From: Schizochytrium sp. TIO01
Taxonomy: Eukaryota; Sar; Bigyra; Thraustochytrida; Thraustochytriidae
Reading direction: 5' to 3'
Length of the DNA: 64,000 nt
NCBI GenBank assembly: GCA_004764695.1
Contig: SMSO01000005.1
Span: 1,383,501 to 1,447,500 of the forward strand
Shown: positions 32,206 to 42,279 of the stretch, one piece after another
Position numbering within the stretch: the first letter of the stretch is position 1
Layout: every line of letters begins with the position of its first letter
Notes under the pieces: generated by a model
What the model was told of the DNA's origin: nothing
The model's input: only the letters and a program-made list of their open reading frames with translations
The model's database searches: none
Position numbers and translations under genes: made by a program

Positions 32206-33697
32206 GTACATCCCTGATCGTCCCTCTCATGCCATGTTGCGTGCATGTTCTTGAGAAACGACACACATATCATCCTATACTCGACCATGTCACGTAAGTA
32301 AATGTAGATTCTACATTCGTTTTTTTAATACGTTTTAATCAGCTTCTGTTGATGATTCCCGCCTTCTGCATTCCGTTTGTTTAAGGTTTTGCTGTTGATT
32401 TCACATTCCTCCTTTTGGTTTAGTTGCTCCAAATTTATATTAGTGCTAGGGTTTGAGCTTTTATTTAAGGAAAGAGTTTGGTAAGAGCGAGTATGTAGGT
32501 AGTCTTAGTACTCAAGTTTCATGACCAAAAAGCATGAATTGTTATTTACCTCCTCATGACTAGGATTAGACAACTTTCTTATCTTACTTATTATACTATC
32601 TTGAAGCTAAAGGGTCGCACATCAGTTCAACAGTCATGACCCGACTTGATCCTTTGGCTTTTGAGTTCAAAATGTATCTTGCGTATTAAAACAGTATCAG
32701 ACTAGTACAATCTACATGGCTAGTGGAAATTAAACCCTATCTCAGCCTAACAAAAGCATTTTCTGCACCGTCTTGGAACAACACAGTATTGATTTTTACG
32801 TTCGCCATAGCCAACACTTATGTCTCAGAAAGTAGGGTAGTCGCATCATGAGATTGATCGATTAAAATTAACTGAATCAAAGTTGAGGAACATTGCGGGA
32901 AGCGCGTTTGCAAATGCGCTTAATCTCTTTCGAAGATGACGACAAATCATCGGTTGATTTACTGGATCAATTGGAAACAGTGAACACGCAGGCATTGCCA
33001 AAACATAGTTCAGGTCAATGTCTCAACAGAACCTGAATGAATCCTGCCTGCATAGTTTTCTAAATGTATTATCGCCTGCTAATGCGTACAATAACATACA
33101 AATTAAAATAAAAGGTGGTCCTCCCTGAGTTCATCCTTGGCTTCGTTTCAGAGCAGTAGGCACAAGATATCTAGGAGCTGCTGCCGTATTGAGTATGAAG
33201 AATTGCAAGTTAGCTGTCAAACCATCGATTTGCACATCGCTTCAGAAGTTGGCAATTAGGTACCTACCTACCTTACCAACCAACTCAAAACATTTCTAGT
33301 CAGGACCATAGGGGCATAGTGTGACAAAGTTATCTAGCTCAATATAAAGCGCATATTGTAGCATATGTAAATATCATCTCAAAACACCCATACTACACCC
33401 TTTATTTCAATTAGAAGAAAAGGTCGAATTGAGGGTAGAGGGACCCTTATAGTCTGTCTCAATCAAAAGCCAGGATTCAGGACTACCTGTGCGGAATCCA
33501 AATCAGAGACACGAGAACTCGATGCAACCAACTCCTTGTAAGGAGAAGGGATGTTGCCAGTGCAGATTTTGAGTAGCAAAACCGATTGGAGAGAGATCTC
33601 CGACGCGACTGATTGAATTGCAGCTCGACAGGCTTAGGTTTGATTGAAGAAGTTATTTTTATTAGTCGTAGTCCCGTTTGTATTGCAAAGAAGAGAA
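32206..33697. other. spacer between the two dehydratase genes
   Basis: About 1.5 kb, unrelated to the sequence upstream of copy 1 as far as I can see. It should hold the copy 2 promoter. No gene or long repeat seen. The start of copy 2 was placed at 33698, the first ATG near the conserved region. Confidence 0.55.
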
Positions 33698-35479
33698 ATG
33701 TCTGGAGTCACAAAACGAAGCGCCGTGTTTTTGACACCACGCGTCTCTGCCGCTTACGGCGGAGCTCGTGGACTGGCATCTGCTGTTGATGGCGGAGATG
33801 TTGGTGTGAGAAATAAATACAGTCGCGTGATTACTCAGCCCAAGAGCCAAGGTGCCTCCCAGGCCATGTTGTACGCCACTGGCATGAACGAGGATGATAT
33901 GAATAAGCCCCAGGTTGGAATTTGCTCCGTCGCCTATGAGGGTAACCCATGTAACATGGGTCTCTACGAGTTCTCTGAGAAGGTCAAACAAAGCGTCGTT
34001 GATGCAGGGCTCGTAGGATTCCGTTTTCACACTGCTGGCGTAAGCGATGGTATCTCCATGGGAACGACCGGTATGCGCTACAGTCTCCAAAGTCGTGACA
34101 TCATCGCCGACTCTATTGAGACTGTCATGAGCGCTCAGTGGTACGACGGTAACATTACCCTCCCCGGCTGTGACAAGAACATGCCAGGTGCTCTTATTGC
34201 TATGGGTCGCTTCAACCGCCCGTCCCTCATGGTCTACGGAGGAACAATTCGTGCTGGGTGTTCTAGCAAGGGTGAGAAGCTTGATCTTGTGTCTGCTTTT
34301 CAGAGTTATGGTCAGATGATCACCGGCCAGATCACGGATGAAGAACGCCAGGATATTGTCCGCCATGCTTGTCCTGGACCTGGTGCTTGCGGTGGTATGT
34401 ACACTGCCAACACCATGGCAAGTGCCATTGAGGCTATGGGTATGTCCCTTCCTTATAGCTCCAGTGCTCCTGCAACCGCACCGGAAAAGATTGAAGAGTG
34501 TGCTCGCGCCGGTGAGGCCATCAAGAAGCTCATTGAGCTTGACCTCAAGCCGCGTGACATCATGACCCGCGCCGCTTTTGAGAACGCAATGGTTCTTACG
34601 ATGGCCCTTGGTGGCTCCACCAACGCCGTTCTTCACTTGATCGCCATGGCCCGAGCTGTCGATGTCCCTCTTGATATCAACGACTTCAATCGTGTTTGTG
34701 ACAAGACCCCTCTTTTGGCTGACATGAAGCCCTCCGGCAAGTACGTCATGGAGGACCTCCATGAGATCGGTGGCACCCCGGCTGTGCTCAAGTACCTCCT
34801 CGAGAAGGGCATGATCGACGGATCCTGCATGACCGTCACCGGCAAGACCCTCGCTGAGAACCTTGCTGAGCTCCCTGGCCTCAAGGAGGGCCAGGACATC
34901 ATCCACACCGTTGAGAACCCCATCAAGGAGACTGGTCACTTGAACATTCTCTACGGTTCCCTCAGCCCGGACTCTGCTGTTGCCAAGATCACCGGCAAGG
35001 AGGGTATGGAGTTCGAGGGCCCTGCCATCTGCTTCGACCGCGAGGAGGACATGGTCGCCGCCATCGAGGAGAACCGCATCAAGAAGGGTCACGTCATCAT
35101 CATCCGCTACCAGGGCCCCAAGGGTGGCCCCGGTCTCCCTGAGGGTCTCAAGGCCACCAGTCTTGTGATTGGTGCCGGTCTTGGCCCGTACTGTGCTCTT
35201 ATCACTGACGGTCGCTTCTCTGGTGGCTCCACCGGCTTTGTGATTGGCCACGTGTGCCCTGAGGCTCAGGAGGGCGGTCCCATCGCTCTAGTCAAGGACG
35301 GTGACACCATTAAGATTGATGTGCGTTCTCGTAAGATGGACCTTCTTGTCGATGACGCCGAGCTCGAGCAGCGCCGCAAGGCCTGGGTTGCCCCCCCTCT
35401 CAAGTACACCAAGGGTGTTCTTTACAAGTACATCAAGAACGTGCGCCCTGCCTCTGAGGGCTGTGTCACTGACGAGTAA
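33698..35479 (+). CDS. ILV3/ilvD: dihydroxy-acid dehydratase, copy 2
   Basis: A 593-residue paralogue of copy 1 with the same Fe-S cysteines ([27 protein letters not shown]) and the same C-terminus. The N-terminal ~43 residues are different in sequence but again Arg/Ala/Ser-rich and acid-free at first ([20 protein letters not shown]), so another organelle presequence is likely. The coding DNA is a mosaic: some stretches are identical to copy 1 (for example 34769-35256 and parts near 34098-34185 and 34354-34440), others differ at many synonymous sites. The frame opens upstream from a TTG at 33644, but the ATG at 33698 is better. Catalytic residues appear intact. Confidence 0.93.
   Translation: MSGVTKRSAVFLTPRVSAAYGGARGLASAVDGGDVGVRNKYSRVITQPKSQGASQAMLYATGMNEDDMNKPQVGICSVAYEGNPCNMGLYEFSEKVKQSVVDAGLVGFRFHTAGVSDGISMGTTGMRYSLQSRDIIADSIETVMSAQWYDGNITLPGCDKNMPGALIAMGRFNRPSLMVYGGTIRAGCSSKGEKLDLVSAFQSYGQMITGQITDEERQDIVRHACPGPGACGGMYTANTMASAIEAMGMSLPYSSSAPATAPEKIEECARAGEAIKKLIELDLKPRDIMTRAAFENAMVLTMALGGSTNAVLHLIAMARAVDVPLDINDFNRVCDKTPLLADMKPSGKYVMEDLHEIGGTPAVLKYLLEKGMIDGSCMTVTGKTLAENLAELPGLKEGQDIIHTVENPIKETGHLNILYGSLSPDSAVAKITGKEGMEFEGPAICFDREEDMVAAIEENRIKKGHVIIIRYQGPKGGPGLPEGLKATSLVIGAGLGPYCALITDGRFSGGSTGFVIGHVCPEAQEGGPIALVKDGDTIKIDVRSRKMDLLVDDAELEQRRKAWVAPPLKYTKGVLYKYIKNVRPASEGCVTDE
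34769..35256. repeat. 488-bp block identical to 31495-31982
   Basis: Partner of the identical block in copy 1; see that entry. It lies inside the copy 2 coding region, with mismatches at 34768 and 35257 marking its edges. Confidence 0.92.
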
Positions 35480-36302
35480 ACTTAATTATGCTTACAGGTT
35501 TTCCTGTTAGATATCCTCATGACCTATCATATTTTGATATTCACTACAACCACATTAAAGCCCGAATCACCCATACTTTACTTTCCGTCTGGTCCATTCC
35601 AAAATTTCTTTTCTCTATGAATGTCCTTCATTGACAAAGAAAGGCACGCGTCTGTTCAGTGCTTTGCTCGCATGAATTTCTGCATCATGCGTTTCATTCC
35701 CGGTTAAACCCAAGTAGGTAAATGCTGCAAATCTCATTGTTGTTTTGACTCTTGAATACGACGATGTATTGACCTGATATCTTACATAAGGACGTTTCAC
35801 CTTTGGGGTATATGCAATCTTCAACGCTTCGTTAGGTCCCTTCCTTTTCAATCTTTGTAGTCTTGGTCTTACGCGAAATCACGAAATATGGAGTCTAAAA
35901 TTGCATATATCGGAGTTATATGTACTCCCCAGGCTGTGCCTTCGTTCGTTATGAGGGTCCAACTATTCCGTCTCGCTTCAGCCACGATATCTCCAGTAAA
36001 GTCTAAAAGTCAGGACACTCTCAAATTCTAGTATGCTACTCTTCATCAGGAGGAATGCCTTCCACAGAGAACGAGCAAGGTTCGTTATAGCTATCATAAC
36101 AAGTAGGTTATAGGATCACTCAAGTGACTTATAAGGCTAAAGAAGTGAAACAAACTTTTAAAACAACTACATAGTAGTACCTAAAGAACCTGAATCAATC
36201 AATCACTCGATCCACTCAAAACAAAAGCAAATACCATTGTCATTGAAATCGCTCTCAACGAGGTTCCGTGCTCGTTGTACAAGAACGACAACTGCGGCAC
36301 TA
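35480..36302. other. spacer
   Basis: About 820 bp, AT-rich, between copy 2 and the Rpp29-like gene. A minus-strand open frame near 35615-35851 lacks recognisable content. No repeat array seen. Confidence 0.5.
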
Positions 36303-37199
36303 ATGGTGGAGCGAAGAAGACGCAACGGTGCACATGGAGTTGCAGATTTTATCTCTCGCCAGCTTGCCCCGCGCGAAGACTGTCAGTATGTAGACGATCA
36401 GACGGCATCGCGTGCATCGGTGGTCACCGCAGCTGCCCTTCGCGATGTGCGACAGAAATCACTCGTGCTTGACTCCTCACGCCGCGAGCGCAGCCGCGAG
36501 GTCGTTAGAGCCCTAGCGAAGCAGCGTGTCCTCTCTGATGTGGCCAGCCGCCGTGTGTCTCACGCTAAGCGTCGTGCAGCTCTCCGCCAGGCGCTTTCTG
36601 CATGCGAGTACGCCGATTTCGAGCCAACCCGGCAGGCGTGGCTTCGCCGTTTCGATGCCCTCAGCGCTGACCGTGCAAAGTCAGGTCTCAAAAACATCAA
36701 CAGTTTCTCTTCTGGTGCATCTGCGGGGTCTCCTGATGCCTCCGCGGTCTCATCACCTGTACTTGAGCTTTCACTGTCCTCAACTTCAAATTTACAAACC
36801 TCTGATTCGGCGCCATCTTCGAAACCGACGACGTCTTCTGCGACTTCAACTTCTGTGGGCACATCCAGGAAGGCTGTACGCGATCACAAGGCATCGTGGG
36901 AATCTCTGGGCAAGTGCCAAGAAATCCGTACGGATGTGCTGAGATCAGTAGGTCTTCTTGGCGCAGAGGTACAGGTGCTCGTAAAGAATGGCAAGCCATT
37001 AGCAAAGCCTTTCTGCGGCACAGTTGTCCACATGGGTTCTGGTGCTTTCCATATCGTAAAGAAAGGCCCTAGATCGTGTAAATCTGTGCAGTGTGTTGCT
37101 TTTCGCCGATCCCAGCTCAAATTCGTGTCCCCACTAGACGGTCTCGGCACCTTCTGGGCAGATGGGCTCGCTGTACCACCTAGGTCTTTGGAGGAGTAG
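36303..37199 (+). CDS. possible RNase P/MRP subunit, Rpp29/Pop4-like
   Basis: A 298-residue basic protein from the ATG at 36303 (the frame opens 22 codons earlier, only from a TTG). The N-terminal half is Arg/Lys/Ala-rich and helical, with a Ser/Thr-rich linker at about 130-185. The C-terminal ~80 residues (LLGAEVQVLV, then CGTVVHMGSGAFHIVKKG and CVAFRRSQLKFV) have the spacing of an Sm-like beta barrel and resemble the Rpp29/Pop4 core, where the RNA-binding fold processes tRNA 5' ends in RNase P. The match is by pattern only. Alternatives are another small RNA-binding or ribosome-assembly protein. Its placement beside DCP1 adds nothing decisive. Confidence 0.5.
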   Translation: MVERRRRNGAHGVADFISRQLAPREDCQYVDDQTASRASVVTAAALRDVRQKSLVLDSSRRERSREVVRALAKQRVLSDVASRRVSHAKRRAALRQALSACEYADFEPTRQAWLRRFDALSADRAKSGLKNINSFSSGASAGSPDASAVSSPVLELSLSSTSNLQTSDSAPSSKPTTSSATSTSVGTSRKAVRDHKASWESLGKCQEIRTDVLRSVGLLGAEVQVLVKNGKPLAKPFCGTVVHMGSGAFHIVKKGPRSCKSVQCVAFRRSQLKFVSPLDGLGTFWADGLAVPPRSLEE

Positions 37200-38229
37200 T
37201 CTGTTCAAACTTCTTTTCGCTCTTGTTATTTGGAAAAGGGTATATAGAAAGTGTATCGTTTATAAAACCCCAAAGCACCCCTTGAAGAAGCGCTACGAAT
37301 ATGGAGATTCAGAATACACAAGTGACTATGAGTGGTCTATAGTGTAGAGGAGTACAAGTCATAGTGGAAAAGGGTATGCACATTGAAAAAAACGGCGAGA
37401 ACGTGAAGAACAGCAGCGCGTGATATAGAAAGCTTCGGAGCTTTTGAAGATAGAGATCAAGATGCGAATCTGCGATGGAAAATGTATATTTATAAGGTAC
37501 GAAAAGGCCTTCTGCAGTGTATCTAAGAATGGAGATAAATACTAGTAGCGGGAAAAAGTAGAGCCACAGTGAAATGATAAATAAAATAGCAACCGAAATA
37601 GCAACCGAGTTATAAATCAAGCGAAGATTACTCAATTAGTGATTCAATTGAATTTACCTGTTCCTGGTTCACTTCTTCTTCATCATTTCAGGAATCCTGT
37701 GTTTTGTTTAACTTTAGTTTTCACCAAAATAAAAGATCTTTTGCTGGTCATGTATCTTCTGAAGGGTGGCGCTCCTCCACACAAGATTTAATTTGACTAT
37801 GCAAATATTTATTGACTGCAGTGGGACGTTATTCTTTTATTCATATGTTTCTGAAGCACATAATTTGTTGGTCGTTGTTTGATCGATAAATCAACTCTGA
37901 TCGTCGATCTATCAATCAATGTTGATTTCATTTCCTAAACGTAAAAAATCTGAAAGACATGTTCGAAAACCAAATGGAACACCCATAAGAAGTCTTACTA
38001 ACTACTAATCTCTGTTCACTTGTTTATTAATAAAGCAAGGAAAAGGTAATAAAGCGTTAACAAGTGTTTTTTTTATTTTAAAAGGTAAAAAAGGAAGCCC
38101 AAGAAGAATAAGAACAACAACAACAACAACAACAACAATGAGATTGAAATGAAGAAAGTAGAGCTGTGACAACAACGACGGCAACAACGACAACGAAGGC
38201 CCAGAGGAGGAGGACGCGAGAAGAGGAGG
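37200..38229. other. spacer with CAA run
   Basis: About 1 kb of AT-rich DNA. A CAA run of about eight units lies at about 38114-38138 and must be in the leader of the DCP1 gene or just upstream. No gene seen. Confidence 0.55.
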
Positions 38230-39282
38230 ATGTCGGACTCACTGCAGAGACGCAAGCTGAGGCAGGTAAAGAGGTTTGACCCTGAGGCGAAGGAGATCCT
38301 TGCCTCGGCTCTCTTCGTGGCAGTGTATGTGTATGATGAGGATGGCCAGGAGTGGGAGCGCGAAGATATTGAGGGCCCGCTGTTCCTGGTGGGACGCGAG
38401 GGAGAGCCGAAGCACGCACTCGTGGTCGTGAACAGGTCCTCGTCGAAGAACCTCGTTCAGCCTGTATCAGACGATACCGAGTTTGACTTCTCAGAGTCCT
38501 ACGTCATGTTCAGGTGTGATACTGGAGTTTACAGCCTTTGGTTTAACAGTAAGGATGAACACGAGCAAGTCAAGGAGGCCCTTGAGAATATTACAAAAGG
38601 AGATCAACAGCAAGAGCATCATCAGCAAGAAGCCATGCCAGAGCTTCTCAAAGATATGTTCCAACAGGCAGCTGCAGAGACTAAAACCACGGAGGAAACC
38701 TCCAACGGCGATGCGTCTTCCACCCCACAAAAAGTCCCGGCATCGTTCTCCGGAGCGAATGCCGCAGGCGACTTTGAGCTTAGCAAGGAGCAGATGAAGG
38801 ATGTCCTTCTAAGGCTCGTACAAACTGACAAGTTTATCGATATTCTGCACAACCAGTATCTGCGGACTCGCGCTGCTGCGTCTGGAGGCCAGCCTTCTGC
38901 TGGCAGTTCTATTGCTAATCGAGCCTCTCCACAACACGCACCGCAACACCCGCCGAGCTTCTTGCAGCATCCCCACCAACACCAGCAACATGGGGACCGA
39001 GGTGTCCATCATGGTCATGGACACCCAGGCCAAATGGCACCTCTGGCTCCTTCCCCGCTGCGGCAGCCAGGATATGGCATGCAGCCCATGTACGGACAGC
39101 CGATGATGTACCCTCATCACCCTCAGCAGCATGCGCCACACTTTTCTATGGGTCATTCACCGCCGCCCAACCCCAACATGCCACACCCTGGCATGAATCA
39201 GGTCGGCGCAAGGATGACTCCTCCACCTCACCCTCAACAGCAGCAGCAGCAGCAACAACAACAACATCCGCATCAACAGTAG
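38230..39282 (+). CDS. DCP1: mRNA decapping enzyme subunit 1 (DCP1)
   Basis: A 350-residue protein with an EVH1/DCP1 domain at about 10-122: LRQVKRFDPEAKEILASALFVAVYVY, WEREDIEGPLFLVGREGEPKHALVVVNRSS, then a VYSLWF segment, which are typical of DCP1. DCP1 binds and activates the DCP2 decapping enzyme in processing bodies, committing mRNA to 5'-3' decay. The rest is low complexity, with His, Gln and Pro runs (for example HQHQQHGDRG and a CAG/CAA-coded Gln run near the end), consistent with P-body condensation. No trimerisation motif was confirmed, though a helix near 185-215 could serve. Start at ATG 38230 is the first in frame. Confidence 0.88.
   Translation: MSDSLQRRKLRQVKRFDPEAKEILASALFVAVYVYDEDGQEWEREDIEGPLFLVGREGEPKHALVVVNRSSSKNLVQPVSDDTEFDFSESYVMFRCDTGVYSLWFNSKDEHEQVKEALENITKGDQQQEHHQQEAMPELLKDMFQQAAAETKTTEETSNGDASSTPQKVPASFSGANAAGDFELSKEQMKDVLLRLVQTDKFIDILHNQYLRTRAAASGGQPSAGSSIANRASPQHAPQHPPSFLQHPHQHQQHGDRGVHHGHGHPGQMAPLAPSPLRQPGYGMQPMYGQPMMYPHHPQQHAPHFSMGHSPPPNPNMPHPGMNQVGARMTPPPHPQQQQQQQQQQHPHQQ
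39236..39262 (+). repeat. CAG/CAA run coding polyglutamine
   Basis: About nine Gln codons, CAG then CAA, at the end of the DCP1 frame. The mix of codons argues against very recent slippage. Confidence 0.85.
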
Positions 39283-40710
39283 TAGTAATAGCAGCAATAT
39301 GATGCATGCCCATTAAGCAGACTTGACAATTGTGATGCTTGTATGTGAATCTTTCAACTTAATCAAACCGATTGTTTGGTATAGCCTCAAGACAGAACAT
39401 CAGGTATTCATTCCCATATGTAATTGCTCAGGACGCTCGTCAGTGAAAAAAGAAGCACAACATCACATGAAGCCAGGTTACTCACGCACTTGGCATCAGC
39501 CCCAATCCTTCATGTCCCACAAAGCAACACAAACCTACTGCCATCTCTCCTCCATTCCACTATCGCAAAACCAAAGCAAAAAGAAAAAAAAAGAAAAAAA
39601 AAGCCTGAAGATCTCCGTATCTGTTCGTCTGCACAGCACTGGGGGAGTCACTATTTGCCCTTCCACTTAACACTTCATCAAGTCTAGATACTGAATAAAA
39701 AAGAGACCAAACTGAAAATGTAGTGGTGTAATTAGAATCAGCTTTCTAAACAATCAAATTAAGAAGCAACTGAAAGGTAATGTTCATATCGGTTTTGAAA
39801 GCAGAACACCCAGTTCTGATTCGAATAATCAATTCTACTTGCCTCTGCAGAATTTTGTCAAGCAAAAGACGATTTCAAAGGTAGAGGAGATAATCAGATT
39901 TGGACAAATCTTGATCGCAAGTCATACTAAATGCTGATGTTCGACTGTCTATGTTGCTTGCATTAGTCGTATCGTATAAGGTAGTTTCCAGCAGTCTATT
40001 TTATTCCCAACACCCCTCCTCATATTATTATGTAATTAAATTCACGAGCGTTCTTTTTTAAGAGTTTTGAAAATATATCCTATTCGAATTATCATTTCGA
40101 AGATCCACAATATGTGTGAAGCGTTTAGAAGTATTTACGAAAAATTGAAGAATTAAATGAATCTAGGGCGGGCATTGACTTTCTACGTCGGGATTCCACT
40201 CTTCACCACAGTAAGGTACAATACCCCCATTGCATTGAAAGTGCACATGGTCCAATAGGCATCTATTTGGGGAGGGATAACAGTGGAATAGCTGGTTTTG
40301 TTTTCTCGATATCTAACAAAGAACTTATACTACTTCAGAGTGGTGTTCTCTACCTGAAGTACCGGAAGCATATGATATTACACGTTCTTTAAAGAACAAA
40401 AGGCTGCAGAGTAGCACCAAACGAGCATTTTTTGCTACTTGTTCCAAAGATTGGAAATTCAACACGATAGATGAAGGAAAGAAATGCACAGATGTACCAT
40501 TGCATATACAGGGTAAATCAATGCATTTCGAAAGATAGCAAAGAGAAAACCGAAAAGACGAATGGGAAGAAAACCCCGAAACTTGACAAAGGTCCTGTCT
40601 TTCAACAAACAAGAATTAAGAAGAGCCTGAGAGGAGCCTTGCACGCAAAATCCTTCTGGTCGAGTAAGGAATTGATTTGAGGTGTCTCGCTGAATAGTAC
40701 CCACAAATAT
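39283..40710. other. spacer between convergent genes
   Basis: About 1.4 kb between the DCP1 and MRS2-type 3' ends. An A-rich tract lies near 39578-39602. No gene is evident. Confidence 0.55.
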
Positions 40711-42279
40711 TTAGGTGATTAGGAGCCCAGCTCGGTAGATGCCAAAGAACATGAGAGCAACAATAACAGGCATTGCGCCGACAACCGCACCAAACCAACC
40801 CCAAAACCATCCACCAGCCTCGGTGACACCTGAGTCAAGGTTCATTCCAAAAAGAGCAGCAATTAAAGCACCCAAAGCAGCTGCAGCGGTGACACTGGTC
40901 ACAAGAAGGTCAATTCCGAGGAGCTTATTACGCGCCGAGTCAAGTCGCAAAGAGATTGAACTAATTGCAGAATCGATCTCTGCGCGCAGGGCCTCAACTT
41001 GAGAGTAGGTACCATCAATGGCTTGAGCATAGTTCTCAATCAAAAGCTCAATGTCCTCATGGTCGACACACCAGACATCCTCGCGGTCGTCACTGTAGTA
41101 GGTAGGGAAATTATGAACCTTGTCAAGGTTCATGAGAGCCATATCACGGTCATTTTCAAGTAGCTCATCGAAGGCATCTTGAACACCGACCAATCGCGAT
41201 GAAATCTTTGAAACGCGCGATTTCGCTTGCCGCAAACGTTCGATGGTAACACCTGACGAAGTCCGAATGATTTCCTCTACAGTTTCGTGAACCTCCGGTG
41301 CTAATTTTGTCACTTGCTCGTGAAGAAGCTGACAGACTGTTACAAAAATACACTCTAGCGAGCGCATAGAAAACGGGACATTGTTGTGCTCCTCGCCCGC
41401 ATCACGAAGCCTTTGCATGAGCGTTGAAAGAATGGAATCCGCACCATCAGGGATAAAGACAAGGGTTTTGTTGTAGAACAAAAGTGCACGGATCGGCTGC
41501 AGGTTGACCAGAATGGAGTGTCGACGTACCAAAATACCTGGGTCTCTCGACTGTGCAAATGATGGGTCCAGTACACGAATGTCACGATGTTGCAGCGTAC
41601 CTTTGTAGCGCCTACGCACAATAGAAGGGTCCTCATAAGCCGCGGCGGCAATATCACGCTCCTCTTGCGTACGCATAGGCAGGATTCGCGGCTCGGGCAC
41701 CATTCGACGCGCCTCTTGCATGATATCATCGCGACGCATTTCCACAAAGTCAGTGGACCCATTATCTCTGAACTCCAACACCAGCATGGGCTGTTGTTTG
41801 TGCACAAAACGTCTCTTGGTAGACTTTGTGCGAAAGATTGGCTGGTCTGCATTCAGACCCAAGCTTGAGAGACGATCTCGAACGAGTTGAACTTTGGGTG
41901 AAAGGCGTGAGACAGCTGTGCCAGGTCTCTCCTGTGCTGCTGGATCCATTGCAAGAAGGCTACTCCAAGGCCCATCCTCAATTTGAACATCAATAGGCAC
42001 AGATGCATTTTCGTCTTCATCTTCAAGGCCATCGTTGTCGCGACTAGTATAATCGTCGTCAACATCTGGCGACGTATTTCTGTCCTTGCTTCCGCCTCCG
42101 CTGCTCACACGTTTATCAAGAGATCGGGCATTTGATGATGGAGATCGCCAAGGGAGCCGTCGTCTAGACGAGGACTCTGAAGGCCTCGTTTCGTCCATGG
42201 ACTGCGATTCCCACGCCTCATACTCAGACGCTGGGCTATCATTTGACCCGCCGTCTGTGTCTTGGTCGTACCTGCTCAT
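40711..42279 (-). CDS. CorA-superfamily magnesium channel, MRS2-type
   Basis: A 522-residue cation channel that should move Mg2+ across a membrane (mitochondrial inner membrane, vacuole or plasma membrane, not resolved here). The long cytosolic N-terminus has acidic and Ser-rich segments. A helical region with IELLIENYAQAIDGTYSQVEAL matches the stalk of plant and yeast MRS2 proteins. Two membrane segments close the protein: one at about 455-477 ending in the selectivity motif FGMNLD (GMN at 478-480), and one at about 495-518. The short acidic/Gly-rich loop between them fits the family. The start at ATG 42279 is the only suitable one. No N-terminal presequence is obvious. Confidence 0.9.
   Translation of the reverse strand: MSRYDQDTDGGSNDSPASEYEAWESQSMDETRPSESSSRRRLPWRSPSSNARSLDKRVSSGGGSKDRNTSPDVDDDYTSRDNDGLEDEDENASVPIDVQIEDGPWSSLLAMDPAAQERPGTAVSRLSPKVQLVRDRLSSLGLNADQPIFRTKSTKRRFVHKQQPMLVLEFRDNGSTDFVEMRRDDIMQEARRMVPEPRILPMRTQEERDIAAAAYEDPSIVRRRYKGTLQHRDIRVLDPSFAQSRDPGILVRRHSILVNLQPIRALLFYNKTLVFIPDGADSILSTLMQRLRDAGEEHNNVPFSMRSLECIFVTVCQLLHEQVTKLAPEVHETVEEIIRTSSGVTIERLRQAKSRVSKISSRLVGVQDAFDELLENDRDMALMNLDKVHNFPTYYSDDREDVWCVDHEDIELLIENYAQAIDGTYSQVEALRAEIDSAISSISLRLDSARNKLLGIDLLVTSVTAAAALGALIAALFGMNLDSGVTEAGGWFWGWFGAVVGAMPVIVALMFFGIYRAGLLIT

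Noticed and set aside
30325-32211. Minus-strand open frame of 628 codons opposite dehydratase copy 1
   Set aside because: It mirrors the real gene and reappears opposite copy 2; it results from high-GC codon choice with few reverse stop codons and has no domain of its own.
33662-35251. Minus-strand open frame of 529 codons opposite dehydratase copy 2
   Set aside because: Same reason: antisense of a highly expressed gene, with much of the product identical to the other antisense frame only because the genes are.
38005-38419. Minus-strand frames with poly-Val or poly-Cys runs near the CAA repeat
   Set aside because: Products of the CAA microsatellite read on the opposite strand.
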